Assembly (NCBI RefSeq): GCF_014698935.1
Contig: NZ_JACVMN010000001.1
Span: 806,001-870,000, forward strand
Direction: 5' to 3'
From: Flagellimonas sp. S3867
GTDB lineage: Bacteria; Bacteroidota; Bacteroidia; Flavobacteriales; Flavobacteriaceae
DNA length: 64,000 bases
The notes under the pieces are model-generated. The model made no database searches. It was given only the letters and a program-made list of their open reading frames with translations, and was not told the DNA's origin. Of this stretch, positions 28,627 through 37,452 are shown piece after piece. The position numbers and the translations under genes are program-made. The stretch's first letter is position 1; each line of letters starts with the position of its first letter.

Positions 28627-29283
28627 ATGCCATTCCAGAAAAAATCTGACTTTAATTTACCGCTTGACGGAATTAAAAGTTTTATTCTTGCCAGAGGGCT
28701 AGAAGAATTTACAAGGGCGCTAGAAAAAGACTTTTTTGCAGAGGCCAACGTCCAATGTCAGTACAATATTAAAAAGTTCAGAGCCGACCTTATTGTTGAA
28801 CTTCGTTGCAATTATAGGCTTGCAGAAAGCCTGCATTATTACAATAAGGGAAACTGGGGAGGTTTTGTGAAAAACGATGGTACTAATTTACCAAAGACTC
28901 CATTTAGTGAATCATATCAAAATCTTTATGCCCTTAACAAAGGTGCTGTGGACATTGCCGAAATCTCATTACATTTTACGGACACCACTTTGGTAGTAGC
29001 TCGAATTTATGAGCAAAGCATTCCTGAACAATTGGGAGCTATTATCTTCAAAATCAGTGAAAATTTTGTGTGCCTCACCAAAGGACTGACCGAAATGCCC
29101 TATGAAATTTTTGTCCCTGTCTTTGAAGATGCGCCCCAACCTTGTATAGAAAAGGAGAATACTGAGATGAGCTATTATGATCATTGGGGGCTTTATTTTG
29201 ATGATAACGTAAACCATGATGCCATGGTATACAATCTTGAAACCAAGAAACTGTTCAAGGAGGATTTTTTCCTTTTGGATTAA
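28627..29283 (+). CDS. Unknown protein
   Basis: This 218-residue protein has no signal peptide, membrane segment or domain that I recognise. It is alpha/beta with notable aromatic motifs (YYNKGNWGGFVKND, YYDHWGLYFDDN). A TAACTTTG element at 28590-28597 fits a flavobacterial -7 box, with only a TTC at the -33 position, so the gene may have its own promoter. It follows the response regulator by 176 bases on the same strand and may be a regulon member. No homology is claimed. Confidence 0.7.
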   Translation: MPFQKKSDFNLPLDGIKSFILARGLEEFTRALEKDFFAEANVQCQYNIKKFRADLIVELRCNYRLAESLHYYNKGNWGGFVKNDGTNLPKTPFSESYQNLYALNKGAVDIAEISLHFTDTTLVVARIYEQSIPEQLGAIIFKISENFVCLTKGLTEMPYEIFVPVFEDAPQPCIEKENTEMSYYDHWGLYFDDNVNHDAMVYNLETKKLFKEDFFLLD

Positions 29284-29299
29284 ATAACATTATAATTTC

Positions 29300-29316
29300 C
29301 TTAGGCGCGGCCTAAG
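29300..29316. terminator. Hairpin between convergent genes
   Basis: CTTAGGC, loop GCG, GCCTAAG forms a perfect seven-base stem in the 40-base gap between the unknown gene and glyA, whose stops face each other. There is no T run, so it may be an attenuating or mRNA-end-protecting hairpin rather than a classic terminator. Confidence 0.45.
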
Positions 29317-29323
29317 AACACCC

Positions 29324-30610
29324 TTAGTTAGTTTTAGTTATTGAAAATAAAGGTCGGGACTGCATTAGTTCATTGACCTTTGTTTTTATTTGGGCAATGT
29401 TTTCAGCGTTCTCTGAATCCATGATTACCAAGTCGATAAAATCCACTATGGTTTCCATATCGTCTTCTTTCAATCCTCTTGTGGTAATGGCCGGGGTTCC
29501 AAATCGAATTCCCGAAGTAATAAAAGGAGATTGGTCATCAAAAGGCACCATATTCTTATTGGCGGTTATTGCCGCAAGCTCTAGGGCTTTCTCGGCATCC
29601 TTACCAGTGATATTCTTGTTTCTAAGGTCAATCAACATCATATGGTTGTCCGTGCCATCAGATATTACTTTGTAATCACGCTTTATGAAGGCTTTGGCCA
29701 TGGCATCGGCATTTTTCTTTACCTGAAGCATATAATGCAAAAACTCGTCAGAAAGTGCTTCACCGAAGGCTATCGCTTTTGCCGCAATAATATGTTCTAA
29801 TGGCCCACCTTGGTTTCCTGGAAAAACGGCCAAATCCAACAAACCTGACATTTTTCTTAGATTCCCGTTCTTTAAACGAATCCCAAAAGGATTCTCAAAG
29901 TTTTTGCCCATTAATATCAGTCCTCCTCTAGGTCCTCTCAAGGTTTTATGGGTAGTTGTGGTCACAATATGGCAATGAGGAATAGGATCGTTCATGATTC
30001 CCTTGGCAATCAATCCCGCAGGATGGGAAATATCAGCCAACAAAATTGCATTTACGCTATCAGCAATTTCCCTGAATCGCTTAAAATCCATATCACGGGA
30101 ATAGGCCGATGCGCCAGCAATGATCAACTTGGGTTGTTCCTTCGTTGCAATTTCTTGAACCTTATCATAATCGATGGTGCCTGTTGCCTCATCCACCCCA
30201 TAAAAAACAGGATTGTACAATTTACCTGAAAAGTTTACCGGCGACCCATGGGTAAGGTGCCCCCCATGCGAAAGGTCAAAACCTAAAATAGTATCACCAG
30301 GTTTAAGACATGCATGATAGACCGCTGCATTCGCCTGTGAGCCGGAGTGTGGCTGTACATTGGCATATTCGGCTCCAAAAAGCGCTTTGGCCCTATCTAT
30401 GGCCAACTGTTCTACTTGATCCACCACTTCGCACCCACCATAATAGCGTTTTCCGGGATAACCTTCTGCATATTTGTTGGTTAAAACTGATCCTGCAGCC
30501 TCCATAACCTGAGGACTTGTAAAATTTTCGGACGCTATAAGTTCTATCCCTTCAATCTGTCTTTCTCTTTCACTCTCGATGAGTTCAAAAATCTGGTGGT
30601 CTCTTTGCAT
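29324..30610 (-). CDS. glyA: Serine hydroxymethyltransferase (GlyA)
   Basis: GlyA interconverts serine and glycine with tetrahydrofolate, feeding one-carbon metabolism. The 428-residue PLP enzyme has the motifs [31 protein letters not shown], and the PLP-lysine motif [15 protein letters not shown] (K about residue 227). Length and start ([18 protein letters not shown]) fit the family. It is monocistronic and converges on the unknown gene at 28.6 kb. A TAnnTTTG-like element lies about 25 bases upstream of the start on the minus strand without a clear -33 partner. Confidence 0.97.
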   Translation of the reverse strand: MQRDHQIFELIESERERQIEGIELIASENFTSPQVMEAAGSVLTNKYAEGYPGKRYYGGCEVVDQVEQLAIDRAKALFGAEYANVQPHSGSQANAAVYHACLKPGDTILGFDLSHGGHLTHGSPVNFSGKLYNPVFYGVDEATGTIDYDKVQEIATKEQPKLIIAGASAYSRDMDFKRFREIADSVNAILLADISHPAGLIAKGIMNDPIPHCHIVTTTTHKTLRGPRGGLILMGKNFENPFGIRLKNGNLRKMSGLLDLAVFPGNQGGPLEHIIAAKAIAFGEALSDEFLHYMLQVKKNADAMAKAFIKRDYKVISDGTDNHMMLIDLRNKNITGKDAEKALELAAITANKNMVPFDDQSPFITSGIRFGTPAITTRGLKEDDMETIVDFIDLVIMDSENAENIAQIKTKVNELMQSRPLFSITKTN

Positions 30611-30811
30611 TTGCCTTTAAATTTAAGAAGTCCCAAAATTACAAATAGAAAGATAAACTGAACCGAAAAAAACAAGTACAAACAATGATTTTATCAAATG
30701 ACAATTAACAATGGAGTTTTACAACACAATTGCTAAAAATCAGGTAGATTTTATGTATTTCATCGATATTATACTACCGGTTATCCTTTTTCGTTACTAA
30801 ACTATAGGTTT

Positions 30812-30827
30812 TTGGCACGGCTGTTGA
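30812..30827 (+). promoter_or_regulatory. Candidate sigma-54 (RpoN) promoter
   Basis: TTGGCACGGCTGTTGA closely matches the -24/-12 consensus TTGGCACG-N4-TTGCA; only the C after the -12 TTG is replaced by A. The spacing between the GG and GA dinucleotides is the canonical ten bases. It lies 34 bases upstream of the start of the lipoprotein gene at 30862. Confidence 0.6.
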
Positions 30828-30861
30828 AAACCAACTAGAAAACCAATAAAATCAAAATGCC

Positions 30862-32067
30862 ATGAAAAAAATTATACTCTTAAGTTCATTGATCATACTT
30901 GCTGCTTGTGGAGGGGTTAAAAAAACCCAGGAAGCTTTGAACAGCGGTAACTATGTTTCGGCCATGAACAAGGCCATTAAGAATTTGACAGAAAACAAAA
31001 CCAAAAAAGGGCATCAAGCCTATGTTTTGTTATTGGAAGATGCTTTCGTTAAAAATGCGGAGCGTGAAATGGAGCAAATATCCTTTTTAAGGGGCGATGG
31101 TAATCCAGCAAACTTGGAAACCATTTACAACAAGTATTTGCACCTTAAGCAAATTCAGCAAAGAATAAGACCGTTATTGCCACTTCCCATTTATGATGAA
31201 GGAAGAGATGCTTCATTTGATTTTATCAACTATGATTCACGAATCGTAGCCACAAAAAACAATCTATCGGAGTATTTGTACAGTAGCGCTAACAATCTTT
31301 TGGCCTCTGCTAACGAAAAGGAGGATTATAGAGCTGCTTACAACGAGTTAAAATACTTGCAGGAAATAAATCCTGGGTATAAAGAAACCATTTCCAAAAT
31401 GGATGAGGCCTTTGCCAAAGGATTGGAATATGTGAAGGTTGAAATCGGTAACGATACACAACAGATAATCCCTGAAAGATTGGAAGAGGAGCTATTGGAT
31501 TTCAATGCATATGGCATCAATAACTTTTGGATGGAGTACCATTCCAACCCGGTGGCCAATATTCAATATGACTATGCTCTGAACCTTGAATTTAGACAAA
31601 TCAATATTTCTCCTGAACAAGTGAACGAGAAGCAGATCATAAAGGAAAAATTGGTCAAAGACGGTTATGACTATGTTTTAGACGATAATGGAAATGTGGC
31701 CAAAGACAGTCTTGGAAACGACATAAAAGTTGATAAGTTCAAAAAGGTGAAGTGTAATTTTTACCAGTTTACACAATTTAAGGCTGCCCAAATTGGTGCT
31801 AAAGTTAGTATTACCGATTTGGAAAGTGGTCAGGAAATCAATTCTTATCCTTTGAGTAGTGAATTTGTCTTTGAGCATGTGTATGCCAACTATAGAGGGG
31901 ATAAAAGAGCTCTGGGCACAGATTTGATTTCACTCCTGGATGTAAGGGCTGTACCGTTCCCTACCAATGAACAAATGGTTTATGATGCCGGGGAGGACTT
32001 AAAGTTAAGATTAAAGTCCATTATTGCCCAGAACCGGTTTGTCGCCGGGAATCAGTTCAACGATTAA
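30862..32067 (+). CDS. Conserved lipoprotein of unknown function
   Basis: This 401-residue protein has a lipoprotein signal ending IILAAC (C16). Residues about 20-130 look like TPR-type helices (SGNYVSAMNKAIKNL), followed by a helical segment with DYRAAYNELKYLQEINPGY and a beta-rich C-terminus (about 215-380). The type is frequent in Flavobacteria as an uncharacterised lipoprotein. A good sigma-54-like promoter precedes it, which would place it under an enhancer-binding activator. It is monocistronic. Confidence 0.78.
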   Translation: MKKIILLSSLIILAACGGVKKTQEALNSGNYVSAMNKAIKNLTENKTKKGHQAYVLLLEDAFVKNAEREMEQISFLRGDGNPANLETIYNKYLHLKQIQQRIRPLLPLPIYDEGRDASFDFINYDSRIVATKNNLSEYLYSSANNLLASANEKEDYRAAYNELKYLQEINPGYKETISKMDEAFAKGLEYVKVEIGNDTQQIIPERLEEELLDFNAYGINNFWMEYHSNPVANIQYDYALNLEFRQINISPEQVNEKQIIKEKLVKDGYDYVLDDNGNVAKDSLGNDIKVDKFKKVKCNFYQFTQFKAAQIGAKVSITDLESGQEINSYPLSSEFVFEHVYANYRGDKRALGTDLISLLDVRAVPFPTNEQMVYDAGEDLKLRLKSIIAQNRFVAGNQFND

Positions 32068-32071
32068 TTAC

Positions 32072-32145
32072 ATTGTCATTTCGCGTGCAGTTGATAGCCG
32101 TACCCATTCAAGGATTCAGTTATCAACTGTTCTCGAAGTGATATA
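32072..32145. repeat. Imperfect palindromic intergenic repeat element
   Basis: The sequence has outer arms TTGTCATTTCG and CGAAGTGATATAA and inner arms CAGTTGATA and TATCAACTG. This resembles a decayed form of the palindromic TGTCATTTCGAGCG... intergenic repeat common in Flavobacteriaceae genomes, known to me from general pattern memory. It lies between the convergent lipoprotein and ytxJ genes and could fold as a transcript-end hairpin. Confidence 0.5.
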
Positions 32146-32154
32146 ACCTTTCCC

Positions 32155-32544
32155 TTAAACAAGCTCGCTTAGATCTGAATCGGTAATTGCGCCATGTGAA
32201 GTATGGTAGCTGGTCTCTCCATTTTTAATGATCAATAACTGCGGGGATTGATGCATCACCTGAAATTTGGCCGCCACGGCATTCGACACATTTCTATAAG
32301 CATGAAGATCCAAAAAGTAAATGTCAATTTCCCCACTTAAATCATAAGATTTACTGAACATATTCAATACCATTCGGCTGATTCCACAAGTGGTGGAGTG
32401 CTTAAAAATAATCTGTGTCCTACCCTTGGATTTTTCCTTGATCTCATCCAGCTGCTCCTCTGTTACCAAAGGTATCCATGGAACTTGCTTTTCCTCTTCT
32501 CGCGTTTGTTCTTTATTGCCAAATAAACTATTAAATATTCCCAT
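32155..32544 (-). CDS. ytxJ: YtxJ-type bacilliredoxin
   Basis: This 129-residue protein belongs to the YtxJ/BrxC family of monothiol thioredoxin-like proteins that de-bacillithiolate other proteins. It has the active-site motif FKHSTTCGISRM and the thioredoxin-type cis-proline in HQSPQLLIIKNG. A short non-conserved N-terminus (GIFNSLFGNKEQ) precedes the domain. It suggests that this organism uses bacillithiol as its low-molecular-weight thiol. The gene is divergent from clpB. Confidence 0.9.
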   Translation of the reverse strand: MGIFNSLFGNKEQTREEEKQVPWIPLVTEEQLDEIKEKSKGRTQIIFKHSTTCGISRMVLNMFSKSYDLSGEIDIYFLDLHAYRNVSNAVAAKFQVMHQSPQLLIIKNGETSYHTSHGAITDSDLSELV

Positions 32545-32688
32545 ACTGCAAATTTACTAGTTATGTCGAGCTTGTACAAAAAGCTTACAAACTGACGAAA
32601 TGTCCTTTGTTTTCAAGGTTTTACCGACATTTTGACGGTATAGCGCCTATGGTAAGGTTGTTGACCTGATACAAATAAAACATTGAAA

Positions 32689-35289
32689 ATGAACTTTAAT
32701 AATTTCACTATAAAATCACAAGAAGCCATTCAGCAAGCACAACAGCTTGCCCAAGGGTTGGGACATCAACAAATTGAAAATGAGCACCTTTTCAAGGCCA
32801 TTTCAGAAGTCGATGAAAATGTGCTGCCCTTTATTCTTAAAAAACTGAATGTCAATATAACGCTGATCAATCAGATTTTAGAGAAGGAATTGGAAAGTTT
32901 TCCCAAAGTTTCGGGTGGAGATATAATGCTTTCTAAAGAAGCAGGCAAAGCATTGAATGAGGCAAGCATCGTCGCCAAAAAACAAGGTGATGAATTTGTT
33001 TCCATTGAGCATCTATTGTTGGCTATTTTCAAATCCAAAAGTAAAATTTCACAAATTCTCAAAGATCAGGGTGTCACAGAAAAGGACTTGAATGCTGCCA
33101 TCCAAGAACTTCGAAAAGGTGGTAAGGTAACCTCCCAAAGTGCGGAGGACACTTATAATTCTTTGGATAAATACGCCAAAAACCTAAATCAGCTAGCCGA
33201 CAGCGGTAAACTGGACCCAGTTATTGGGCGGGATGAAGAAATCAGGAGGGTGTTGCAAATTCTCTCCAGAAGAACCAAAAACAACCCAATGTTGGTTGGT
33301 GAGCCCGGTGTTGGTAAAACCGCCATTGCCGAAGGATTGGCGCACCGTATTGTTCAAGGTGATATTCCTGAGAACTTAAAGGAAAAGACCATTTACTCCC
33401 TTGACATGGGAGCACTTATCGCCGGAGCTAAATACAAAGGTGAATTTGAAGAGCGCCTAAAAGCCGTCATAAAAGAAGTTACCTCCTCGGATGGAAACAT
33501 CGTGCTTTTTATTGATGAAATCCACACGTTGGTTGGAGCCGGAGGCGGTCAAGGAGCCATGGATGCCGCCAATATACTTAAACCTGCTCTGGCCAGGGGT
33601 GAACTTAGGGCCATCGGGGCCACCACCCTTGATGAATATCAAAAATATTTTGAAAAGGACAAAGCATTGGAACGAAGGTTTCAAAAGGTAGTGATTGACG
33701 AGCCCGATACAGAAAGTGCCATTTCCATTTTGCGCGGAATAAAAGAAAAGTATGAAGCGCACCACAAGGTTCGTATCAAGGATGAAGCTGTAATCTCGGC
33801 CGTAGAGCTTTCACAACGCTATATTACCAATCGATTTCTTCCGGATAAAGCCATAGATCTTATGGATGAAGCCGCTTCCAAGCTTCGTATGGAAATCAAT
33901 TCCAAGCCTGAAGAATTGGATGTGCTGGACAGAAAAATAATGCAATTGGAAATTGAAATTGCGGCTATTAAACGGGAAAACGATAAGGCCAAATTACAAA
34001 GCTTGAATCTCGAATTGGCCAACCTCAAAGAAGAGCGCAATGAAATTTTTGCCCAATGGGAAAGCGAAAAAAGTGTGGTTGACAATATCCAAAAAACAAA
34101 ACAGGATATAGAGAACTTTAAACTTGAGGCCGAACGTGCCGAGCGCAACGGGGATTATGGTAAAGTGGCCGAGCTCCGTTATGGAAAAATCAAGGAGTCC
34201 CAAGAAAAATTGGAAAAATTACAGGAAGAGCTTGCTGCGCAACAAAGTTCGGGGACTTTGATCAAAGAAGAAGTGACCAATGAAGATATTGCCGAAGTTG
34301 TTGCCAAATGGACTGGTATTCCGGTGACCAAAATGTTGCAGAGCGAACGTGAAAAACTTTTGAAATTGGAAGATGTACTACATAAACGAGTAGTTGGTCA
34401 GGAAGAAGCTATTGAAGCCGTTTCTGATGCCATTCGAAGAAGCCGGGCGGGACTTCAAGATGAGAAAAAACCAATTGGCTCGTTCTTGTTTTTGGGTAAC
34501 ACAGGGGTTGGTAAAACCGAGTTGGCCAAAACATTGGCAGCGTATCTATTTGATGATGAAAATGCCATTACCCGAATCGATATGAGTGAATATCAAGAGC
34601 GGCATTCCGTAAGTAGGCTGGTTGGTGCGCCTCCAGGATATGTAGGTTATGATGAAGGTGGACAGTTGACCGAAGCTGTTCGAAGAAAACCATACTCGGT
34701 AGTTTTATTGGATGAAATTGAGAAAGCGCATCCTGATACATTCAATATTTTATTGCAGGTTTTGGATGAAGGTCGATTAACTGACAATAAGGGACGTGTT
34801 GCCGATTTCAAGAATACCATTATTATTATGACAAGTAATATGGGTAGTCAAATCATTCAAGAAAAGTTTGAAGATGCCCTTGACCTAGACAGTGCCACCG
34901 AAGCTGCTCGAACCGAGGTCATGGGATTACTGCGCAAGACTATCCGACCTGAGTTCTTGAATAGAATTGACGACATTATTATGTTTACCCCCTTGAGCAA
35001 ATCGAACATTAAGGAAATTGTACGATTGCAATTGGATCAGTTGAAAAAGATGGTTTCCAAACAACACATTACCTTGGATGCTACAGAAGAAGCTATTGCT
35101 TATTTAGCAGAGAAAGGATACGACCCTCAATTTGGGGCGAGACCTGTGAAACGATTGATTCAAAAAGAAGTGTTGAATAACTTATCCAAAGAGCTTTTGG
35201 CAGGAAAGATAAAAGCGGACAGCATCATATTATTGGATTCGTTTGACAACAAATTGGTCTTCAGAAATCAAAATGAATTGGTGGAATAA
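32689..35289 (+). CDS. clpB: ATP-dependent chaperone ClpB
   Basis: ClpB is the hexameric AAA+ disaggregase that works with DnaK. The 866-residue protein has an N-terminal Clp repeat domain (about 1-145), AAA1 with Walker [14 protein letters not shown] (about 205), a coiled-coil middle domain (about 405-525), AAA2 with [13 protein letters not shown] (about 604) and the D2-small domain. The middle domain distinguishes it from ClpA/ClpC. I chose ATG at 32689 ([19 protein letters not shown]) over a TTG two codons upstream. The gene is monocistronic with a strong terminator and divergent from ytxJ, consistent with stress response, though I saw no CIRCE element. Confidence 0.97.
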   Translation: MNFNNFTIKSQEAIQQAQQLAQGLGHQQIENEHLFKAISEVDENVLPFILKKLNVNITLINQILEKELESFPKVSGGDIMLSKEAGKALNEASIVAKKQGDEFVSIEHLLLAIFKSKSKISQILKDQGVTEKDLNAAIQELRKGGKVTSQSAEDTYNSLDKYAKNLNQLADSGKLDPVIGRDEEIRRVLQILSRRTKNNPMLVGEPGVGKTAIAEGLAHRIVQGDIPENLKEKTIYSLDMGALIAGAKYKGEFEERLKAVIKEVTSSDGNIVLFIDEIHTLVGAGGGQGAMDAANILKPALARGELRAIGATTLDEYQKYFEKDKALERRFQKVVIDEPDTESAISILRGIKEKYEAHHKVRIKDEAVISAVELSQRYITNRFLPDKAIDLMDEAASKLRMEINSKPEELDVLDRKIMQLEIEIAAIKRENDKAKLQSLNLELANLKEERNEIFAQWESEKSVVDNIQKTKQDIENFKLEAERAERNGDYGKVAELRYGKIKESQEKLEKLQEELAAQQSSGTLIKEEVTNEDIAEVVAKWTGIPVTKMLQSEREKLLKLEDVLHKRVVGQEEAIEAVSDAIRRSRAGLQDEKKPIGSFLFLGNTGVGKTELAKTLAAYLFDDENAITRIDMSEYQERHSVSRLVGAPPGYVGYDEGGQLTEAVRRKPYSVVLLDEIEKAHPDTFNILLQVLDEGRLTDNKGRVADFKNTIIIMTSNMGSQIIQEKFEDALDLDSATEAARTEVMGLLRKTIRPEFLNRIDDIIMFTPLSKSNIKEIVRLQLDQLKKMVSKQHITLDATEEAIAYLAEKGYDPQFGARPVKRLIQKEVLNNLSKELLAGKIKADSIILLDSFDNKLVFRNQNELVE

Positions 35290-35309
35290 GCCAATCTTTT
35301 ATAAAAAGA

Positions 35310-35342
35310 AAGCCCTTATTGTGTTAAAATAAGGGCTTTTGC
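35310..35342 (+). terminator. Rho-independent terminator after clpB
   Basis: AAGCCCTTATT at 35310-35320 pairs with AATAAGGGCTT at 35328-35338, followed by TT. The arms are complementary over 11 bases. Confidence 0.85.
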
Positions 35343-35419
35343 ATTTTTAATATACCATACAGTATCTGTTTTTTATATATTAGCTAGAGCCAGCAGATTC
35401 AAAACCAACTTGAACCACT

Positions 35420-36016
35420 ATGACCAAAAAAGCAGAACGCACCACTGCATACATCATTGAAACTGTAGCTCCCATCTTTAACAAGTTTGGTTATGTGGGA
35501 ACCAGTATGAGTGACCTCACCGAAGCCACAGGCCTTACCAAAGGGGCCATTTATGGAAATTTTGAAAACAAGGAAGCTCTGGCCTTATCCGCCTTCGAGT
35601 ATAACCAAAATCATTTGCTAGCCGTAATAGATGAAAAATTAGATTTTGAAGGCACTTCAATGGATAAAATAGACGCTCTATTACGCTTTTACCGTCAATA
35701 TGATGTTTTTACACTTCCATTCGGTGGTTGCCCTATCCTAAATGTTGGTGTTGACGCCCAAAACAACAATAAACTATTGGCCGCCGCGGTAAAGGAAACC
35801 ATCAAGGAAATTGAAGGTAAGATTGCACTTGTCCTGGAAAATGGAGTTAATCAAAATGAAATCTACCTGCCCGTTCCCCCACTCCAATTTGCCAAGCAAC
35901 TTTTCACCATGCTACAAGGCGCAATCACCATGAGCACCATGACACGCGACCGCAAATATTTGATCAATACCATTGCGTATTTGGAACATTTGGTGCAAAA
36001 GGAGATTAAAAAATAG
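35420..36016 (+). CDS. TetR/AcrR family transcriptional regulator
   Basis: This 198-residue regulator has an N-terminal TetR helix-turn-helix (about 8-55, FNKFGYVGTSMSDLTEATGLTKGAIYGNF) and a helical ligand-binding domain. The segment PFGGCPILNVGVDAQNNN is typical of a TetR subgroup often linked to efflux or fatty-acid and quorum responses; the ligand is unknown. No obvious target gene is next to it, because the following gene lies in a segment that appears inserted. Its last 31 codons and stop recur in diverged form at 37273-37368. Confidence 0.93.
   Translation: MTKKAERTTAYIIETVAPIFNKFGYVGTSMSDLTEATGLTKGAIYGNFENKEALALSAFEYNQNHLLAVIDEKLDFEGTSMDKIDALLRFYRQYDVFTLPFGGCPILNVGVDAQNNNKLLAAAVKETIKEIEGKIALVLENGVNQNEIYLPVPPLQFAKQLFTMLQGAITMSTMTRDRKYLINTIAYLEHLVQKEIKK
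35921..36016 (+). repeat. Intact 3' end of the TetR gene, partner of the orphan copy
   Basis: These 96 bases (31 codons plus stop) match 37273-37368 in the same orientation with 14 differences in the 93 coding bases, without gaps. Differences are mainly at third positions or conservative. Confidence 0.9.
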
Positions 36017-36204
36017 TGCATCCAAGTTTTCACCTGTTTTATGTAACGCAGATTCTTTTTGCAAACTTTAAAGGTATTTATGTTTTATGGTGTCAATCTA
36101 TTATTCATCAAATCAAGGACATCATTGGTGAATTGACCAGTTTATTATTGGGAAAAGCAACCTAGATTAACTCTGGATTGTATTTAACTCAAATAACTGA
36201 AATC

Positions 36205-37227
36205 ATGATTGACTCTCTTAGCAAAATCGATTGGCTAAAAATTTACGTGAACAATGGGAAGTTTTCAGAAATATGCTGCGCTATATTTCATGAGAACATT
36301 CTAATATCCAATTATCATTTTGAAGGAATTACCTTTTGGGATTTCTCCATCCCTACAGAACCAGTACTAATCAGTGAAATAAGGGACCAACAAGATTTTG
36401 GTTATGTAACTGACATGAAGATGTTTGGAGAACAAATACTTCTATATGGAAAAGGCGATGAGAAGGGCTTTTTTTATCAGTATGACATATCTGACCCTAA
36501 AACACCTAAACTGAGATTGCATATAAAGCATGATAGAAGAATAACTTCCGTTCATCCCCTTGATAAAGGGCGATATATCCTTTCCGATTCAAAATATTTA
36601 TTTCTTGTAGATGAGCAAAAAAACATTCAAAAACTATCTGTAAATAAAAAGTTCTCAGAATTCATGGATATGTCTCTCATTGGAGATAAGTTATTTGTAC
36701 TGACATATAATCCCATGTTTGAGGAGTCATTGTTCTCAATTTATACTCTTGATAATAAATCAGGGATTACGTTAATTGCGGAACATAAAATTCTGAATGC
36801 TTCAAACATTAATTGGGTAATACCAGGAGAAATTATGCTATTACAGAGTTCAAATTGTATTGCTTTATATGATGTCCATAATCCAAATACCCTAGAGGGC
36901 CAAAGCACTTTGACGTTTGATAATGCCCAGTTTGGAAACAATATAATCCTACAAGACAAAGAAATTCTGACTATAACAGATCAGAGAGTGGCTCTTACAA
37001 TCAAAATTGCAGAAAATCAAGAGTTGATATTGGTTAAAAAGCAGGCACTATTCCCTCCTAAATCTCCCAATTCGGAAGAAGGTATTTACTTTCTTGAAAC
37101 CGAAAAACCACCGACTTCGAATGACTGCGTTGATGCCCCTATACTTTACAATTTTCTCTTAAACGAAAATCTTTTTGTGTTTACATCAGCCAATTTGAGC
37201 ATTTACAAACCAAGTGAATTAAATTAA
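36205..37227 (+). CDS. Beta-propeller-like protein, probably cytosolic
   Basis: This 340-residue protein lacks a signal peptide. It has repeated beta segments with the pattern of LVIVD/WD-like blades (FHENILISNYHFEGITFWDFSIPTEPV, VTDMKMFGEQILLYG, ISDPKTPKLRLHI, LIGDKLFVLTYNP), so I infer a propeller. No catalytic motif or named family is recognised. It starts at ATG 36205; an upstream in-frame TTG is less likely. It is AT-rich in its codon use compared with clpB. It lies between the intact TetR end and a diverged copy of it, so it appears to be a cargo gene. Confidence 0.72.
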   Translation: MIDSLSKIDWLKIYVNNGKFSEICCAIFHENILISNYHFEGITFWDFSIPTEPVLISEIRDQQDFGYVTDMKMFGEQILLYGKGDEKGFFYQYDISDPKTPKLRLHIKHDRRITSVHPLDKGRYILSDSKYLFLVDEQKNIQKLSVNKKFSEFMDMSLIGDKLFVLTYNPMFEESLFSIYTLDNKSGITLIAEHKILNASNINWVIPGEIMLLQSSNCIALYDVHNPNTLEGQSTLTFDNAQFGNNIILQDKEILTITDQRVALTIKIAENQELILVKKQALFPPKSPNSEEGIYFLETEKPPTSNDCVDAPILYNFLLNENLFVFTSANLSIYKPSELN

Positions 37228-37272
37228 GACAATGAACAAATTAGACCAACAACCCTTAACCATTTTGACGTA

Positions 37273-37368
37273 GCAATATCTATGTCAACCATAACTCGTG
37301 ACCGCAAATATTTGATCAGTACCATCACCTATTTGGAACATTTAGTGCAAAAGGAGATTAAAAAATGA
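37273..37368 (+). pseudogene. Orphan 3' end of a TetR gene (31 codons plus stop)
   Basis: The 96 bases encode AISMSTITRDRKYLISTITY and continue LEHLVQKEIKK to a TGA stop. The TetR gene ends AITMSTMTRDRKYLINTIAY and LEHLVQKEIKK. Protein identity is high while the DNA differs at 14 of 93 positions, mostly silent changes, so both ends were under selection as protein-coding sequence before one was stranded. There is no start codon or upstream helix-turn-helix part, so it is a remnant and not a gene. Confidence 0.88.
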
Positions 37369-37452
37369 GCTGAACACATATTTGCTTCATATCATCCTGT
37401 TTAGGTTTTGCTCATATGCTGAAGTCAAAAAATTTCCTTTTATTTGGCTTAG

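Noticed and set aside
36017..37272. IS element or transposon between the two TetR gene ends
   Set aside because: The only gene is a beta-propeller protein with no transposase motifs, and no terminal inverted repeats or short target duplications were seen.
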